16,134 nucleotides of DNA, taken from Gammaproteobacteria bacterium. Its GTDB lineage: Bacteria; Pseudomonadota; Gammaproteobacteria; Chromatiales; Chromatiaceae. The notes beneath the pieces were generated by a model, which ran no database searches, had not been told where the DNA came from, and was given only the letters and a program-made list of their open reading frames with translations. A program made the position numbers and the translations under genes. This document shows, piece after piece, positions 1 through 6,988 of this stretch; positions within the stretch are counted from its first letter, which is position 1; each line of letters begins with the position of its first letter. The stretch spans positions 1 through 16,134 of the forward strand of contig JAGVUH010000289.1 of assembly GCA_019136395.1 (NCBI GenBank), in the 5' to 3' direction.

Positions 1-289
1 GCGCCCGGGCCGGCCCCAGGTCCCCGGGGACCCCGGGCCGCCCCAGCCCGCCGGCGGCCGCGGGACCGGAGGAGATCGTGATGCTCAGGGGCGCGACGCC
101 CCCCGCCACCCCGCCATGCGCGCCCGGGGGGGGCGTGGGTTGGGGGCGACCGCAGTGCGGGCAAAAGCGCTCCGCCACGGCCACGTCACCCCCGCAGTGG
201 GGACAGGGGGGGGCGGCCGCCGGCGTGCCGCACACGTCACACCAGCGCTCGCCGGGGGCCAGCGGTTCATGACACAGCGGGCAGTTCAT
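1..289 (-). CDS. Double zinc-ribbon protein, partial (C-terminus beyond left edge)
   Basis: The frame opens with an ATG at 289 and runs without a stop to the left edge, giving the first 96 residues. Four CxxC knuckles are visible: CPLC at 3-6, CDVC at 17-20, CPHC at 29-32 and CPHC at 43-46. Pairs 1+2 and 3+4 each form a short zinc ribbon, as in DZANK-type double zinc ribbons. A Pro/Gly/Ala-rich linker follows (about 49-65), then the segment LSITISSGP and more Gly/Pro. The start lies 36 bases after the stop of the upstream zinc-ribbon gene, so the two are probably co-transcribed. A purine-rich G run lies just upstream of the ATG. Two runs of eight G (plus strand, 126-133 and 206-213) lie inside the gene. 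Such ribbons often head proteins with FHA, kinase or membrane domains; here the effector part is not visible, so no function is assigned. Confidence 0.72.
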   Translation of the reverse strand, partial: MNCPLCHEPLAPGERWCDVCGTPAAAPPCPHCGGDVAVAERFCPHCGRPQPTPPPGAHGGVAGGVAPLSITISSGPAAAGGLGRPGVPGDLGPARA

Positions 290-325
290 CGCTGCCCCCC
301 CGTCCCCCGGGGCGCGCCGGGGGGG

Positions 326-1933
326 TTAATCCGCGGTAAATTCGATGAGTTCAAGGCAGTGTTGCTTGCTTTTGGCCAGAAGGTCGAACTTCATGAAGAA
401 GCGGATGCTGCTTTCAAACAGTTCCAGCTCCTCGATGCGCTTGGTGGCGGGATCCACCTTGAAGACGCTGTCCAGGTAGGGAAACAATGGCTCCAGTACC
501 GTTGCCGGATCGCCGTGCGTCTGGAGGAAGCCATAGCTGACGCGCCCGTCGTCCGCCGGCGCCGTGGCCGGGAGCAAGCCCCCGGCAATCCCCGCGCCGG
601 GCGGCAGAGGGCAATGCCAGGAGCGTTCGCCAAACCAGGCGGCGGCAAGTGCTTCGCGGACGGACATGCCCGGTTCGAGCCCCAGCACCAGGACAAACAG
701 GGAGGGCAACTCGCGGCCCCGCGAGCGGCGCACCGCCGGTTCGCTCAGCAGGCGCACCTCCCACCCCAACGCCTCCGCGGCGGTCACCAGGCGCAGTGGC
801 GCCCGCGGCCCGGGGACCAGGGCGTCGATCGCCGGTGCGGGGGCGACCCGGCCCCGCCCGGGACCGGCGGCGGTCAGCCCGGTGCCGTCAATCATCACCG
901 CCTCATGGCGCACGCAGCGGGCCACCGGGCAGGCCGTCTCCAGAATCGCCCGCCACGCCCGTTTGCCTTCCCCGGTCGCCGCGGGGAAGCCGCGCGCCCG
1001 CAACAGGCCCACTTCGCCGCTGTCGAAGGCGCGGTCGCCACTGATCGGCGCCACCAAGGCCCGCTCCTCCCCGCCCCCGGTCGGCTGCGGTTGCAGCGTC
1101 AGCCGTACCCAGGGCAGGCGTTGTTCCGCGACGTTCTGCAGCAGCAGGCAGGCTTCGATGGCGGCGGGGCCCGCGGAACCGCCCCAGGCCACGGGCCGTA
1201 TCACCAGTTGCCCGCCCACCGCCCGCAGGCCGGGCGGGAGGGTCGGTAAGCGCAGCGCCCGCGTCGCCCCCGGGGGCGGCAGCGGCAGCTCGGCCACGCC
1301 CCGCCGCACCACCTCACCGGCGGTGATCTGCACCACCACCTGGGCCAGTTGGGCGTCCCCGCGCACGGCCGCGTCCGCGCTCCCCGGGGGGAGCGCGAAG
1401 CGCGCCTGACCGCGATAGCGCTCACCCGGCGGGATACAGGTCTCCTGGGTGTAGCGGCACTCCGCCAGGGGCAGACCCTCGGCCGTCAACAGAAAGGCGA
1501 CGACCTCCACCCAGCGCCACGTCACTTCGCCGGCGTTGTCCACCTCCAGATGGCAGATCACGGTGGGGGCGGCACCCGCCTCGGCCGCGTGGGCCTGGGT
1601 GGACAGCAGGCGCGCCGTCATCCCCGCCAGGGCGTCGGGGCGCCGGGAGAGATCGAGCGCCGGGGAGTTCACGCCCGCGCACGTCTCCGGTGCCGGGGGC
1701 AGGCGGTCGTCGGTGTCCGTCAGCCCGGGGAGCTCCCACCCCCACGGCGGGGTCTCCTCCGGGGGGCGGGTTGGGGACGGTGCGTCCAGGGGGGTGACCA
1801 CGGTGGCCATCGCCGTGCCGCAATCGGTGCCACAGCCGCCGCAAAAGCGGGTGCCACCCCGGCGGGGCAGACCACAGGTGGGACAGGCAGGCGCCGCCGC
1901 GCGGTTCGCCGGGGACCGGGAAAATAAGGACAA
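326..1933 (-). CDS. Zinc-ribbon protein with uncharacterised beta-rich body
   Basis: The reading frame is long and open. The chosen TTG start at 1933 gives 535 residues and keeps the N-terminal zinc ribbon (CPTC at 17-20, CGGC at 31-34). A GTG at 1987 and a TTG at 2161 (which would overlap fliR) are also in frame. No upstream ATG exists, and the first in-frame ATG would remove the ribbon, so the start is uncertain. After the ribbon comes a Pro-rich linker to about residue 100. Two segments with alternating hydrophobic strands follow, one around VICHLEVDNAGEVTWRW, the other around IEACLLLQNVAEQRLPWVRL; they look like immunoglobulin-type beta-sandwiches. The C-terminal third is mixed and ends in an acidic tail. 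There is no signal peptide and no convincing membrane helix. I do not recognise the family. The gene precedes the double zinc-ribbon gene on the same strand and follows fliR after about 170 bases, so it may be a passenger of the flagellar locus rather than part of it. Confidence 0.65.
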   Translation of the reverse strand: MSLFSRSPANRAAAPACPTCGLPRRGGTRFCGGCGTDCGTAMATVVTPLDAPSPTRPPEETPPWGWELPGLTDTDDRLPPAPETCAGVNSPALDLSRRPDALAGMTARLLSTQAHAAEAGAAPTVICHLEVDNAGEVTWRWVEVVAFLLTAEGLPLAECRYTQETCIPPGERYRGQARFALPPGSADAAVRGDAQLAQVVVQITAGEVVRRGVAELPLPPPGATRALRLPTLPPGLRAVGGQLVIRPVAWGGSAGPAAIEACLLLQNVAEQRLPWVRLTLQPQPTGGGEERALVAPISGDRAFDSGEVGLLRARGFPAATGEGKRAWRAILETACPVARCVRHEAVMIDGTGLTAAGPGRGRVAPAPAIDALVPGPRAPLRLVTAAEALGWEVRLLSEPAVRRSRGRELPSLFVLVLGLEPGMSVREALAAAWFGERSWHCPLPPGAGIAGGLLPATAPADDGRVSYGFLQTHGDPATVLEPLFPYLDSVFKVDPATKRIEELELFESSIRFFMKFDLLAKSKQHCLELIEFTAD

Positions 1934-2044
1934 GGAGCCGTACCTGTGCGCGGGAAAATACCATGTCGGGTGCGCCGCACTCCGCACCGCGCGGCGCGGA
2001 CCGGGTGCAGGGGAACAGCTTAGCCGGAAGCGGCGACGTATTGG

Positions 2045-2060
2045 CTGACCGTTTCTGACC
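2045..2060. repeat. Direct repeat CTGACC with 10-base period
   Basis: The hexamer CTGACC occurs at 2045-2050 and 2055-2060, exactly one helical turn apart, in the 172-base gap between the fliR stop and the zinc-ribbon gene. It could be an operator for the minus-strand zinc-ribbon pair. A 6-base repeat can arise by chance, and no promoter is evident beside it. The rest of this gap contains only a short GCGC-AAA-GCGC hairpin near 2080-2090, with no U tract. Confidence 0.2.
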
Positions 2061-2105
2061 AAGCGCCGGCCTAACGCCAGCGCAAAGCGCCGCCGGTCGC
2101 AGGGC

Positions 2106-2900
2106 TCAGGGGGAGGTGAACGCTTGGAGCAAGGTCCCCATGGCGTCCAGGCCGCGCTCAAAGAGCGGCACCACCGCTGGCGCGAAATAGCTCAGCAACC
2201 ACAGCAGCCCGAGAAAGCCCGCCATCAGGGTAATGGGGAAGCCGACCGCGAGCAGATTGAGTTGGGGCGCGGCGCGGGTTAGCGCGCCCAGGGCCAGATT
2301 GGCGAGCAACAGGATACCGATGACCGGCAAGGACAACAGCAGGCCCGTCGCGAACAGGATGGCGCCCAACGCGACCAGCTGCGCAAACCCCGCCGCCGCC
2401 AGCGGCGTGGCACTGACCGGCAGCCAGACGAAGCTTTGGCCCAGCACCCCCAGCACCAGCAGATGACCGTTGACGGCGAGAAACAGCAGGGTCGCCAACG
2501 CCGCCAAAAAGTCCGACACCACCCCGGTCTGTCCGCCCCCTTCGGGGTCAAAAAAGAGCGCGAAGGACAGGCCCATTTGCATGGCGATCAGCGCGCCGGC
2601 CAGATCGATGGCGGCAAACAACACGCGCATGACCAGGCCCAGCGCCAGGCCGATGAGCACCTGTTGGGCGAGGATCTGCAGACCCAGCCAGGAGCTGATC
2701 GGGATGGCGGGCATCGGCCCCAGCACCGGAATCAGTACCGCCCCCAGCGCCAGGCCGAGGGCGACCCGGGCGCGCAGCGGCACCGCTTTACTGGAAAAGA
2801 TCGGCGCGGTGGACATCAGCCCCAGAATGCGCACCAGCGGGTAGGCGCCCGCGGCCAGCCAGGTCTGCAGCTGCGCGCTCGTGATCTCCAGCAACGGCAC
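2106..2900 (-). CDS. fliR: Flagellar type III export gate protein FliR
   Basis: FliR is an integral membrane subunit of the FliP-FliQ-FliR export gate, through which rod, hook and filament subunits leave the cytoplasm. The 264-residue product is the usual length. It is a polytopic membrane protein with about six hydrophobic segments: near 20-33, 44-62, 72-95, 128-150, 170-200 and 215-240. It has FliR-like features such as RVALGLALG, the loop FDPEGGGQTGVVSDFL and LPVIGILLLANLALGALTR. The start is a GTG eight bases after the fliQ stop, which implies translational coupling to fliQ. In most relatives flhB follows fliR; here the next gene is an unrelated zinc-ribbon protein, and only a short FlhB-like gene is present elsewhere in the window. 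Identification rests on length, topology, motifs and the fliQ neighbour. Confidence 0.95.
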   Translation of the reverse strand: MPLLEITSAQLQTWLAAGAYPLVRILGLMSTAPIFSSKAVPLRARVALGLALGAVLIPVLGPMPAIPISSWLGLQILAQQVLIGLALGLVMRVLFAAIDLAGALIAMQMGLSFALFFDPEGGGQTGVVSDFLAALATLLFLAVNGHLLVLGVLGQSFVWLPVSATPLAAAGFAQLVALGAILFATGLLLSLPVIGILLLANLALGALTRAAPQLNLLAVGFPITLMAGFLGLLWLLSYFAPAVVPLFERGLDAMGTLLQAFTSP

Positions 2901-2908
2901 GCGGTCGC

Positions 2909-3178
2909 TCAGCCGATCAGGTGCGGGATGCCCGCGAACAGGCGGCGCATAAAATCCGTGAACAGGGTGATGATCCAGGGGCCGGCCACGCCCAGGGCAA
3001 TGAAAATCGCCGCCAGTTTCGGCACGAAGGACAGGGTCATCTCCTGGATCTGGGTCGCCGCCTGAAAAATACTGATAATCAGGCCGGTCACCAGGGCCGC
3101 GCCCAACAAGGGCGCCGACACCAGGAACAGTAATTCGACGGCTTGGCGGCCGATCTCAATGACGGTGGTCGGGGTCAT
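2909..3178 (-). CDS. fliQ: Flagellar type III export gate protein FliQ
   Basis: FliQ is the small two-helix membrane subunit of the flagellar export gate. The 89-residue product from the ATG at 3178 has exactly the common FliQ length. Its start MTPTTVIEIGRQAVEL, the central IISIFQAATQIQEMTLSFVPK and the C-terminal LFAGIPHLIG are characteristic. Hydrophobic helices lie at about 15-40 and 53-75. A longer in-frame start at 3235 would add a Pro-rich extension without family support. The upstream gene is fliJ, 90 bases away; in nearly all relatives fliP directly precedes fliQ, so fliP is absent from its normal place. No convincing Shine-Dalgarno sequence precedes the ATG; the stretch there is pyrimidine-rich on the coding strand. 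Confidence 0.95.
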   Translation of the reverse strand: MTPTTVIEIGRQAVELLFLVSAPLLGAALVTGLIISIFQAATQIQEMTLSFVPKLAAIFIALGVAGPWIITLFTDFMRRLFAGIPHLIG

Positions 3179-3268
3179 GGGCGGGAGGAGGGTTCTCTGC
3201 CAGGGGGGCGCGGGCCGCGGCACCGGCGGTCGCACGCCGGGGGGCGCGGAGACGGCGCGGGCTCGCCA

Positions 3269-3721
3269 TCAGGCCGCCGCGGACCGGTCGGCGCCATCGC
3301 GCCGCGCGGCGTGTTCGTCAGTCTGTTTCTGCTCCCGCCGCAGCGTCTGCTGGTGGACCCCGGCCTGGTGCCGTTGGGCCAGCACATCGTAACGCTGCAA
3401 CTGCTGCTGCTGCGCCACCCAGGTGCGCCGGCCTTCCGCGCTGCGGTGCTGCGAGGTGTCCAAGGCGTGTTTCTGGGCCACGATCGCGGCGTCGATCCGC
3501 TGCATGAAGCGCGCGTGAATATCCCATTCCACGGCCTTGAGCCCCTGGGTGGCCCGGGTCTGGAAGTGGTCGCGGTACTCGGTGCGAAACCCTTCGATCA
3601 GGGTCAGTTGCTCCTGACAGGCGCGTTCACTGGCCAGCAAACCGCCCAGCTGGCGCGCCGCGGCCTCGGTGCGGTTCTGCGCCAGCCGTAGGAGGGATTC
3701 AAGGGGGAATGGGTCAGGCAT
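3269..3721 (-). CDS. fliJ: Flagellar export chaperone FliJ
   Basis: FliJ is a soluble coiled-coil protein that works with the FliI/FliH ATPase complex and helps deliver export substrates to FlhA. The 150-residue product matches the family length and is almost entirely helical and charged. It has the typical N-terminus LESLLRLAQNRTEAAARQLG, then a long Gln/Arg/Glu-rich coiled coil (about residues 20-130) including the segment YRDHFQTRATQGLKAVEW. The ATG at 3721 gives the natural N-terminus; the Shine-Dalgarno is weak. The gene heads a minus-strand unit with fliQ and fliR and is divergent from fleS. Its usual partners fliH, fliI, fliK and fliL do not flank it. Small coiled-coil proteins are hard to name by eye, but the N-terminus and context make FliJ the best reading. 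Confidence 0.88.
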   Translation of the reverse strand: MPDPFPLESLLRLAQNRTEAAARQLGGLLASERACQEQLTLIEGFRTEYRDHFQTRATQGLKAVEWDIHARFMQRIDAAIVAQKHALDTSQHRSAEGRRTWVAQQQQLQRYDVLAQRHQAGVHQQTLRREQKQTDEHAARRDGADRSAAA

Positions 3722-3791
3722 GGGCGCTCACGGACGGCAGGAACGGGGGACGGCGGGTCGCGGGACAACCCGGGCGCGCCGGCGGGGAATG

Positions 3792-3899
3792 GTCTGACGT
3801 GGTCCGGCCAGCCGCCGGCGGTCGTCACGCCCGAAGGCCGGGCGCACCTTCGCCGGCGACGCGCGCCCTGGCGGACGGAAGCGCGGTTGTCAGACGTGG
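3792..3899 (+). repeat. Spaced 11-base direct repeat upstream of fleS
   Basis: GTCTGACGTGG (3792-3802) and GTCAGACGTGG (3889-3899) differ at one position and are about 97 bases apart in the divergent fliJ-fleS gap. The second copy runs into the TGGC of a possible sigma-54 promoter. They could be binding sites for an enhancer-binding protein of the FleQ/FlrA class. This is inference from position only; the repeats do not obviously match the published FleQ site. Confidence 0.3.
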
Positions 3900-3912
3900 C
3901 GATTATGCGGCA
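3897..3912 (+). promoter_or_regulatory. Possible sigma-54 (-24/-12) promoter of fleSR
   Basis: TGGCGATTATGCGGCA has GG and GC dinucleotides separated by exactly ten bases and keeps the TGGC and GCA ends of the TGGCAC-N5-TTGCA consensus; the middle positions fit poorly. It would place the transcript start near 3924, about 35 bases before the fleS ATG. FleQ plus sigma-54 control of fleSR is established in Pseudomonas, which makes a promoter here expected. Confidence 0.45.
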
Positions 3913-3958
3913 TATTACTGCACTCTGAAAGCTGCCGAGCCGTCCTTCTTCGCGCCTC

Positions 3959-5164
3959 ATGCCGTCGCCCACGACCCTTTCACCGCCAGCGGTCCGTGCA
4001 GATAACGCTGACACCTATCCGCCTCTGCCGCCGGCGGTACCGCCCGCGGAACCGACCGCGCAACTGACCGCCGCTTTTGATCAGTTTAACGTCATGTCCG
4101 CCAGCCTGATTGCGGCCTATTCCGGCCTGCAACAGCACTTGGAACATCTGAGTGAGCGCCTGGCGGTGCTGATGCGCGCCCTGCCCGCCGGGGTGTTGGT
4201 CATTACCCCCGATGGCCGCATTGACCAGGCCAACCAGGCGGCCGAGGCCTTGCTGGGCAGCGGGCTGGACGGTCAGGCCTGGCCGCAGATTGCCCGTCGG
4301 CTGGACCTTGAGGTCACCGCCGGGGAAGCCAGCGTGCAGGTGGGGGCGGAACGGCGGCGGCTGGCCCTCTCGCACACGCGCCTGGGGGCGGGTCGCGAGC
4401 ATATCATTCTGCTGCACGACATCACCGAAACCCACCGCATGCGCCAGGCGGCGGAACGGCATGAGCGGCTGGCCGCCATGGGGGAAATGGTCGCCGGGCT
4501 GGCGCATCAATTGCGCACGCCCCTGGCCGCGGCGCTGTTGTATGTGGGCAGTCTGCGGCGCCCCGAAGTCCCCCCCGCCGATCGTCCGGTGCTGGTCGAG
4601 CGGGCGGTGGAACGTTTGCAGCATCTGGAGCGGTTGATTGGGGACATGTTGCACTTCGCCCGCCATGGTGAACCGCCTGACGACCGCTTCCCCGCCGAGC
4701 AGTTACTCACCGACGTCACCCGCACCCTGGAACCGCTGGCGCACGCCCGCGGGGTGACGTTGACCCGTAACGGGCCGGGAGCCCCGGTGATGCTGACGGG
4801 TGATCGCAAGGCCCTGGCCGGCGCCTTGACCAACGTGCTGGACAATGCCCTGCACGCCACCGAACCCGGCGGACGCGTGCGCCTGAGCGCGCGCCCCACC
4901 CCCGGGCGCCTGAGCGTGAACATCGCCGATACCGGCCCGGGCATTCCCTACGCCCACCAGGCCCGCGTCTTCGAGCCCTTCTTTTCCACCCGCGCGGACG
5001 GCACCGGCCTCGGGCTGGCCATTGCCCGCAGCGTGGCCCGGGCGCATGGCGGCGACCTCACCTGCCGCTCCACCCCGGGCCGCGGCGCGGAGTTTGTCCT
5101 GACGCTGCCCCTCGACCCGGCGCCGTGCCGCCGGCCGGGGCTGGTCTCCGGGGCGCGCCGATGA
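3959..5164 (+). CDS. fleS: Flagellar two-component sensor histidine kinase FleS/FlrB
   Basis: This is a cytoplasmic histidine kinase that phosphorylates the response regulator encoded next to it. The 401 residues have no membrane segment. Order of parts: a Pro-rich N-terminus; the FleS-like stretch LTAAFDQFNVMSASL (36-50) with a short coiled coil; a PAS domain (about 72-155, LPAGVLVITPDGRIDQAN); and the dimerisation/phosphoacceptor helix with His183 in GLAHQLRTPLA, very like FleS of Pseudomonas. The ATPase domain follows, with N-box NVLDNALHA (292-300), G1 box DTGPGIP (324-330), F box FEPFFST (338-344) and G2 box GTGLGLAIA (348-356). All catalytic boxes are intact. The ATG at 3959 has no clear Shine-Dalgarno, but no better start exists upstream. 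The stop overlaps the fleR start (ATGA), so the pair is coupled. Confidence 0.93.
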   Translation: MPSPTTLSPPAVRADNADTYPPLPPAVPPAEPTAQLTAAFDQFNVMSASLIAAYSGLQQHLEHLSERLAVLMRALPAGVLVITPDGRIDQANQAAEALLGSGLDGQAWPQIARRLDLEVTAGEASVQVGAERRRLALSHTRLGAGREHIILLHDITETHRMRQAAERHERLAAMGEMVAGLAHQLRTPLAAALLYVGSLRRPEVPPADRPVLVERAVERLQHLERLIGDMLHFARHGEPPDDRFPAEQLLTDVTRTLEPLAHARGVTLTRNGPGAPVMLTGDRKALAGALTNVLDNALHATEPGGRVRLSARPTPGRLSVNIADTGPGIPYAHQARVFEPFFSTRADGTGLGLAIARSVARAHGGDLTCRSTPGRGAEFVLTLPLDPAPCRRPGLVSGARR

Positions 5165-6561
5165 GCGATCGCCGCCACATCCTGGTGGTGGAAGACGACC
5201 CCGCGCTGCGGGAGGCGGTCCGTTTCACCCTCGACAGCGCACAGTTCGCCACCGTGGCCGTGGCGGGCGGGACGGAGGCCCTGGCGGCCCTGGCCCGGCA
5301 GCCCTTTGATCTGGTGCTGACCGATCTGCGCATGCAGCCCCTGGACGGGCTGGCCTTGCTGCGCGCCCTGCGCAGCCGCGCGCCCCACCTGCCGGTCATG
5401 CTCATGACCGCGTTTGGTGATGTGGAGCAGGCGGTGACGGCGATGCGCGCCGGCGCCTGCGATTTCATTCTCAAGCCCTTCGCGCCCGAGCACCTGATCG
5501 CGCGCATCCGTCACTATGCCCGGTCCCAGCCCGGCGCGGACCCGGACGTCGCCGTGGATCCCGCCTCGCGGCGGGTCTTCGCCCTCGCCGCCCGGGTGGC
5601 GGCCACCGAGGCAACGGTCCTGCTGCTGGGTGAATCGGGGGTGGGCAAGGAAGTGCTGGCGCGCTATATCCACAAGCGCTCCCCCCGCGCCGCCGGGCCG
5701 TTCGTCGCCATCAACTGCGCGGCCATTCCCGACAATCTCCTGGAGGCCACCTTGTTCGGCTATGAACGGGGCGCCTTTACCGGCGCGCAGACCGCGCACC
5801 CCGGTAAGTTCGAGCAGGCGCAGCAGGGCACCTTGCTCCTCGATGAGATCTCCGAGCTGCCGCTCGGCCTGCAAGCCAAGCTGCTGCGGGTGTTGCAGGA
5901 ACGTGAGGTGGAACGGGTCGGGGGCAAGAAAGCCGTGGCCCTGAACATCCGCATCCTGGCGACCAGTAATCGCGATCTGCCGGCGGAGGTGGCCGCCGGG
6001 CACTTTCGCGCCGATCTCTATCACCGCCTCAACGTCTTTCCCCTCACCATCCCCCCGTTGCGCGAGCGCCCCGCGGATATCCTGCCGCTGGCGCGCGCCA
6101 TCCTGCAGCGCCACGCCACGAGCCTGGGCGGCGTGGCGTGCCTGGCGCCGGACAGCGAACCCCTGTTGTGCGACTGCCCCTGGCAGGGCAATGTGCGCGA
6201 GTTGGAAAACGTGCTCAGCCGGGCGCTGATTTTGGCCAACGGCGCGGTGATCAGCCCCGAGGTGCTGCGCCTGAGCCTGCCGCCGGGGGACGCCGCCCCG
6301 CCGCGGGGGGACCCGGACCTGGCCGGCGAAGAAGCGGCCGCCCCACCGGCAGCTTCTGCCGCCCCGCCCGGCCCGGCGCCGACGGTCGCGTCCCCGCCGG
6401 GCGCCCCGGCGTCCATGGCCGAGATGGAGCGGGAGCACATTCTCGCCACCCTGCGCCAGACCGGCGGCTCCCGGCAGAAAACCATTGCCGCCCTGGGGAT
6501 CTCCGAACGCACCCTGCGCAATCGCCTGCGGGCGTACCGCACCGCCGGCTATCCCGTCTAA
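5161..6561 (+). CDS. fleR: Sigma-54-dependent flagellar response regulator FleR/FlrC
   Basis: FleR is an NtrC-type activator which, when phosphorylated by FleS, drives sigma-54 transcription of basal-body and hook genes. The ATG at 5161 overlaps the fleS stop and yields 466 residues. The receiver domain (1-120) has the acidic pair Asp12/Asp13, phosphoacceptor Asp55 (VLTDLRMQP), Thr83 and Lys105. The AAA+ domain has Walker A GESGVGKE (157-164), the sigma-54-contacting loop GAFTGA (204-209), Walker B LLLDEISEL and downstream arginine-finger segments. A Pro/Ala-rich linker follows, and the protein ends in a Fis-type helix-turn-helix (SRQKTIAALGISERTLRNRL). The intact GAFTGA loop points to a working sigma-54 activator. 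A strong sigma-54 promoter and fliE lie directly downstream, a plausible immediate target. Confidence 0.95.
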   Translation: MSDRRHILVVEDDPALREAVRFTLDSAQFATVAVAGGTEALAALARQPFDLVLTDLRMQPLDGLALLRALRSRAPHLPVMLMTAFGDVEQAVTAMRAGACDFILKPFAPEHLIARIRHYARSQPGADPDVAVDPASRRVFALAARVAATEATVLLLGESGVGKEVLARYIHKRSPRAAGPFVAINCAAIPDNLLEATLFGYERGAFTGAQTAHPGKFEQAQQGTLLLDEISELPLGLQAKLLRVLQEREVERVGGKKAVALNIRILATSNRDLPAEVAAGHFRADLYHRLNVFPLTIPPLRERPADILPLARAILQRHATSLGGVACLAPDSEPLLCDCPWQGNVRELENVLSRALILANGAVISPEVLRLSLPPGDAAPPRGDPDLAGEEAAAPPAASAAPPGPAPTVASPPGAPASMAEMEREHILATLRQTGGSRQKTIAALGISERTLRNRLRAYRTAGYPV

Positions 6562-6571
6562 CGCCGCCCGG

Positions 6572-6587
6572 TGGCATAAAACCTGCT
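6572..6587 (+). promoter_or_regulatory. Sigma-54 (-24/-12) promoter of fliE
   Basis: TGGCATAAAACCTGCT matches the TGGCAC-N5-TTGCW consensus at nearly all conserved positions, with GG and GC separated by exactly ten bases. The transcript would start near 6598, leaving a leader of about 43 bases before the fliE ATG. The promoter begins 11 bases after the fleR stop. Known FleR/FlrC control of fliE operons supports the reading. Confidence 0.82.
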
Positions 6588-6640
6588 TGTATACCGTCAC
6601 CCATCGGCCCGCCCTGGCCCCGCTTGCGAGAGTGCCACTG

Positions 6641-6970
6641 ATGAATGCCCAACTGATTGACGGTATCGCCCGCGAGAGCGTCCTCGCCAAAATGCACGCG
6701 CTGACCCTGGCCGCGCGCCACGCCGCGCCGCCGCCCGCCAGCGGCGACTTCACCTTTGCCCAGGCGATGGATGACGCCCTGCGCCAGGTGAGCGCGGTCC
6801 AGGCCCAGGCCCGGGCGCTGGCGGAGCAATTCACCGCCGGACAGCCGGAGATCAACGTCGTCGACGTCGCCGTCGCCGCGCAGAAGGCCCGCCTGTCGGC
6901 GGACTTCGCCGTCCAGGTGCGCAATCGCCTGGTCACCGCGTATCAGGAAATCATGAGCATGCCGGTGTGA
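6641..6970 (+). CDS. fliE: Flagellar hook-basal body protein FliE
   Basis: FliE joins the MS ring (FliF) to the proximal rod and is one of the first proteins exported. The 109-residue product matches the family. The C-terminal half PEINVVDVAVAAQKARLSAD...RNRLVTAYQEIMSMPV is diagnostic, including the near-invariant ending AYQEIMSMPV. The ATG at 6641 was chosen because it follows the sigma-54 promoter at a sensible distance; a longer in-frame opening overlaps fleR and has no family support. fliE normally starts a fliEFGHIJ operon. Here it is alone: the next gene is on the opposite strand 18 bases on, separated by a hairpin, so fliF and the rest must lie elsewhere. Confidence 0.95.
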   Translation: MNAQLIDGIARESVLAKMHALTLAARHAAPPPASGDFTFAQAMDDALRQVSAVQAQARALAEQFTAGQPEINVVDVAVAAQKARLSADFAVQVRNRLVTAYQEIMSMPV

Positions 6971-6987
6971 GGCCGGCGGGGCCGGCC
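6971..6987. terminator. Hairpin between convergent fliE and FlhB-like gene
   Basis: GGCCGGC (6971-6977) and GCCGGCC (6981-6987) form a perfect 7-base-pair stem with a 3-base GGG loop. The hairpin fills almost the whole gap between the fliE stop and the stop of the opposite gene. Its position suggests a shared, bidirectional terminator. No U tract follows on either strand, so function is uncertain. Confidence 0.45.
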
Positions 6988-6988
6988 G

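Noticed and set aside
116..1249. 377-residue open frame on the plus strand
   Set aside because: It is opposite the two zinc-ribbon genes, whose CxxC pairs and continuous frames are better supported.
2079..2098. Possible terminator after fliR (GCGC-AAA-GCGC)
   Set aside because: The stem is only four pairs with a three-base loop and no U tract.
3176..3235. Longer FliQ start at 3235
   Set aside because: The added residues are Pro/Arg-rich and absent from the family. The ATG at 3178 gives the standard 89-residue protein.
4948..6936. 662-residue open frame on the minus strand
   Set aside because: It lies opposite fleR and fliE, whose motifs are unmistakable. Its translation is Arg/Gly/Ala-rich without domains, a shadow of high-GC codon usage.
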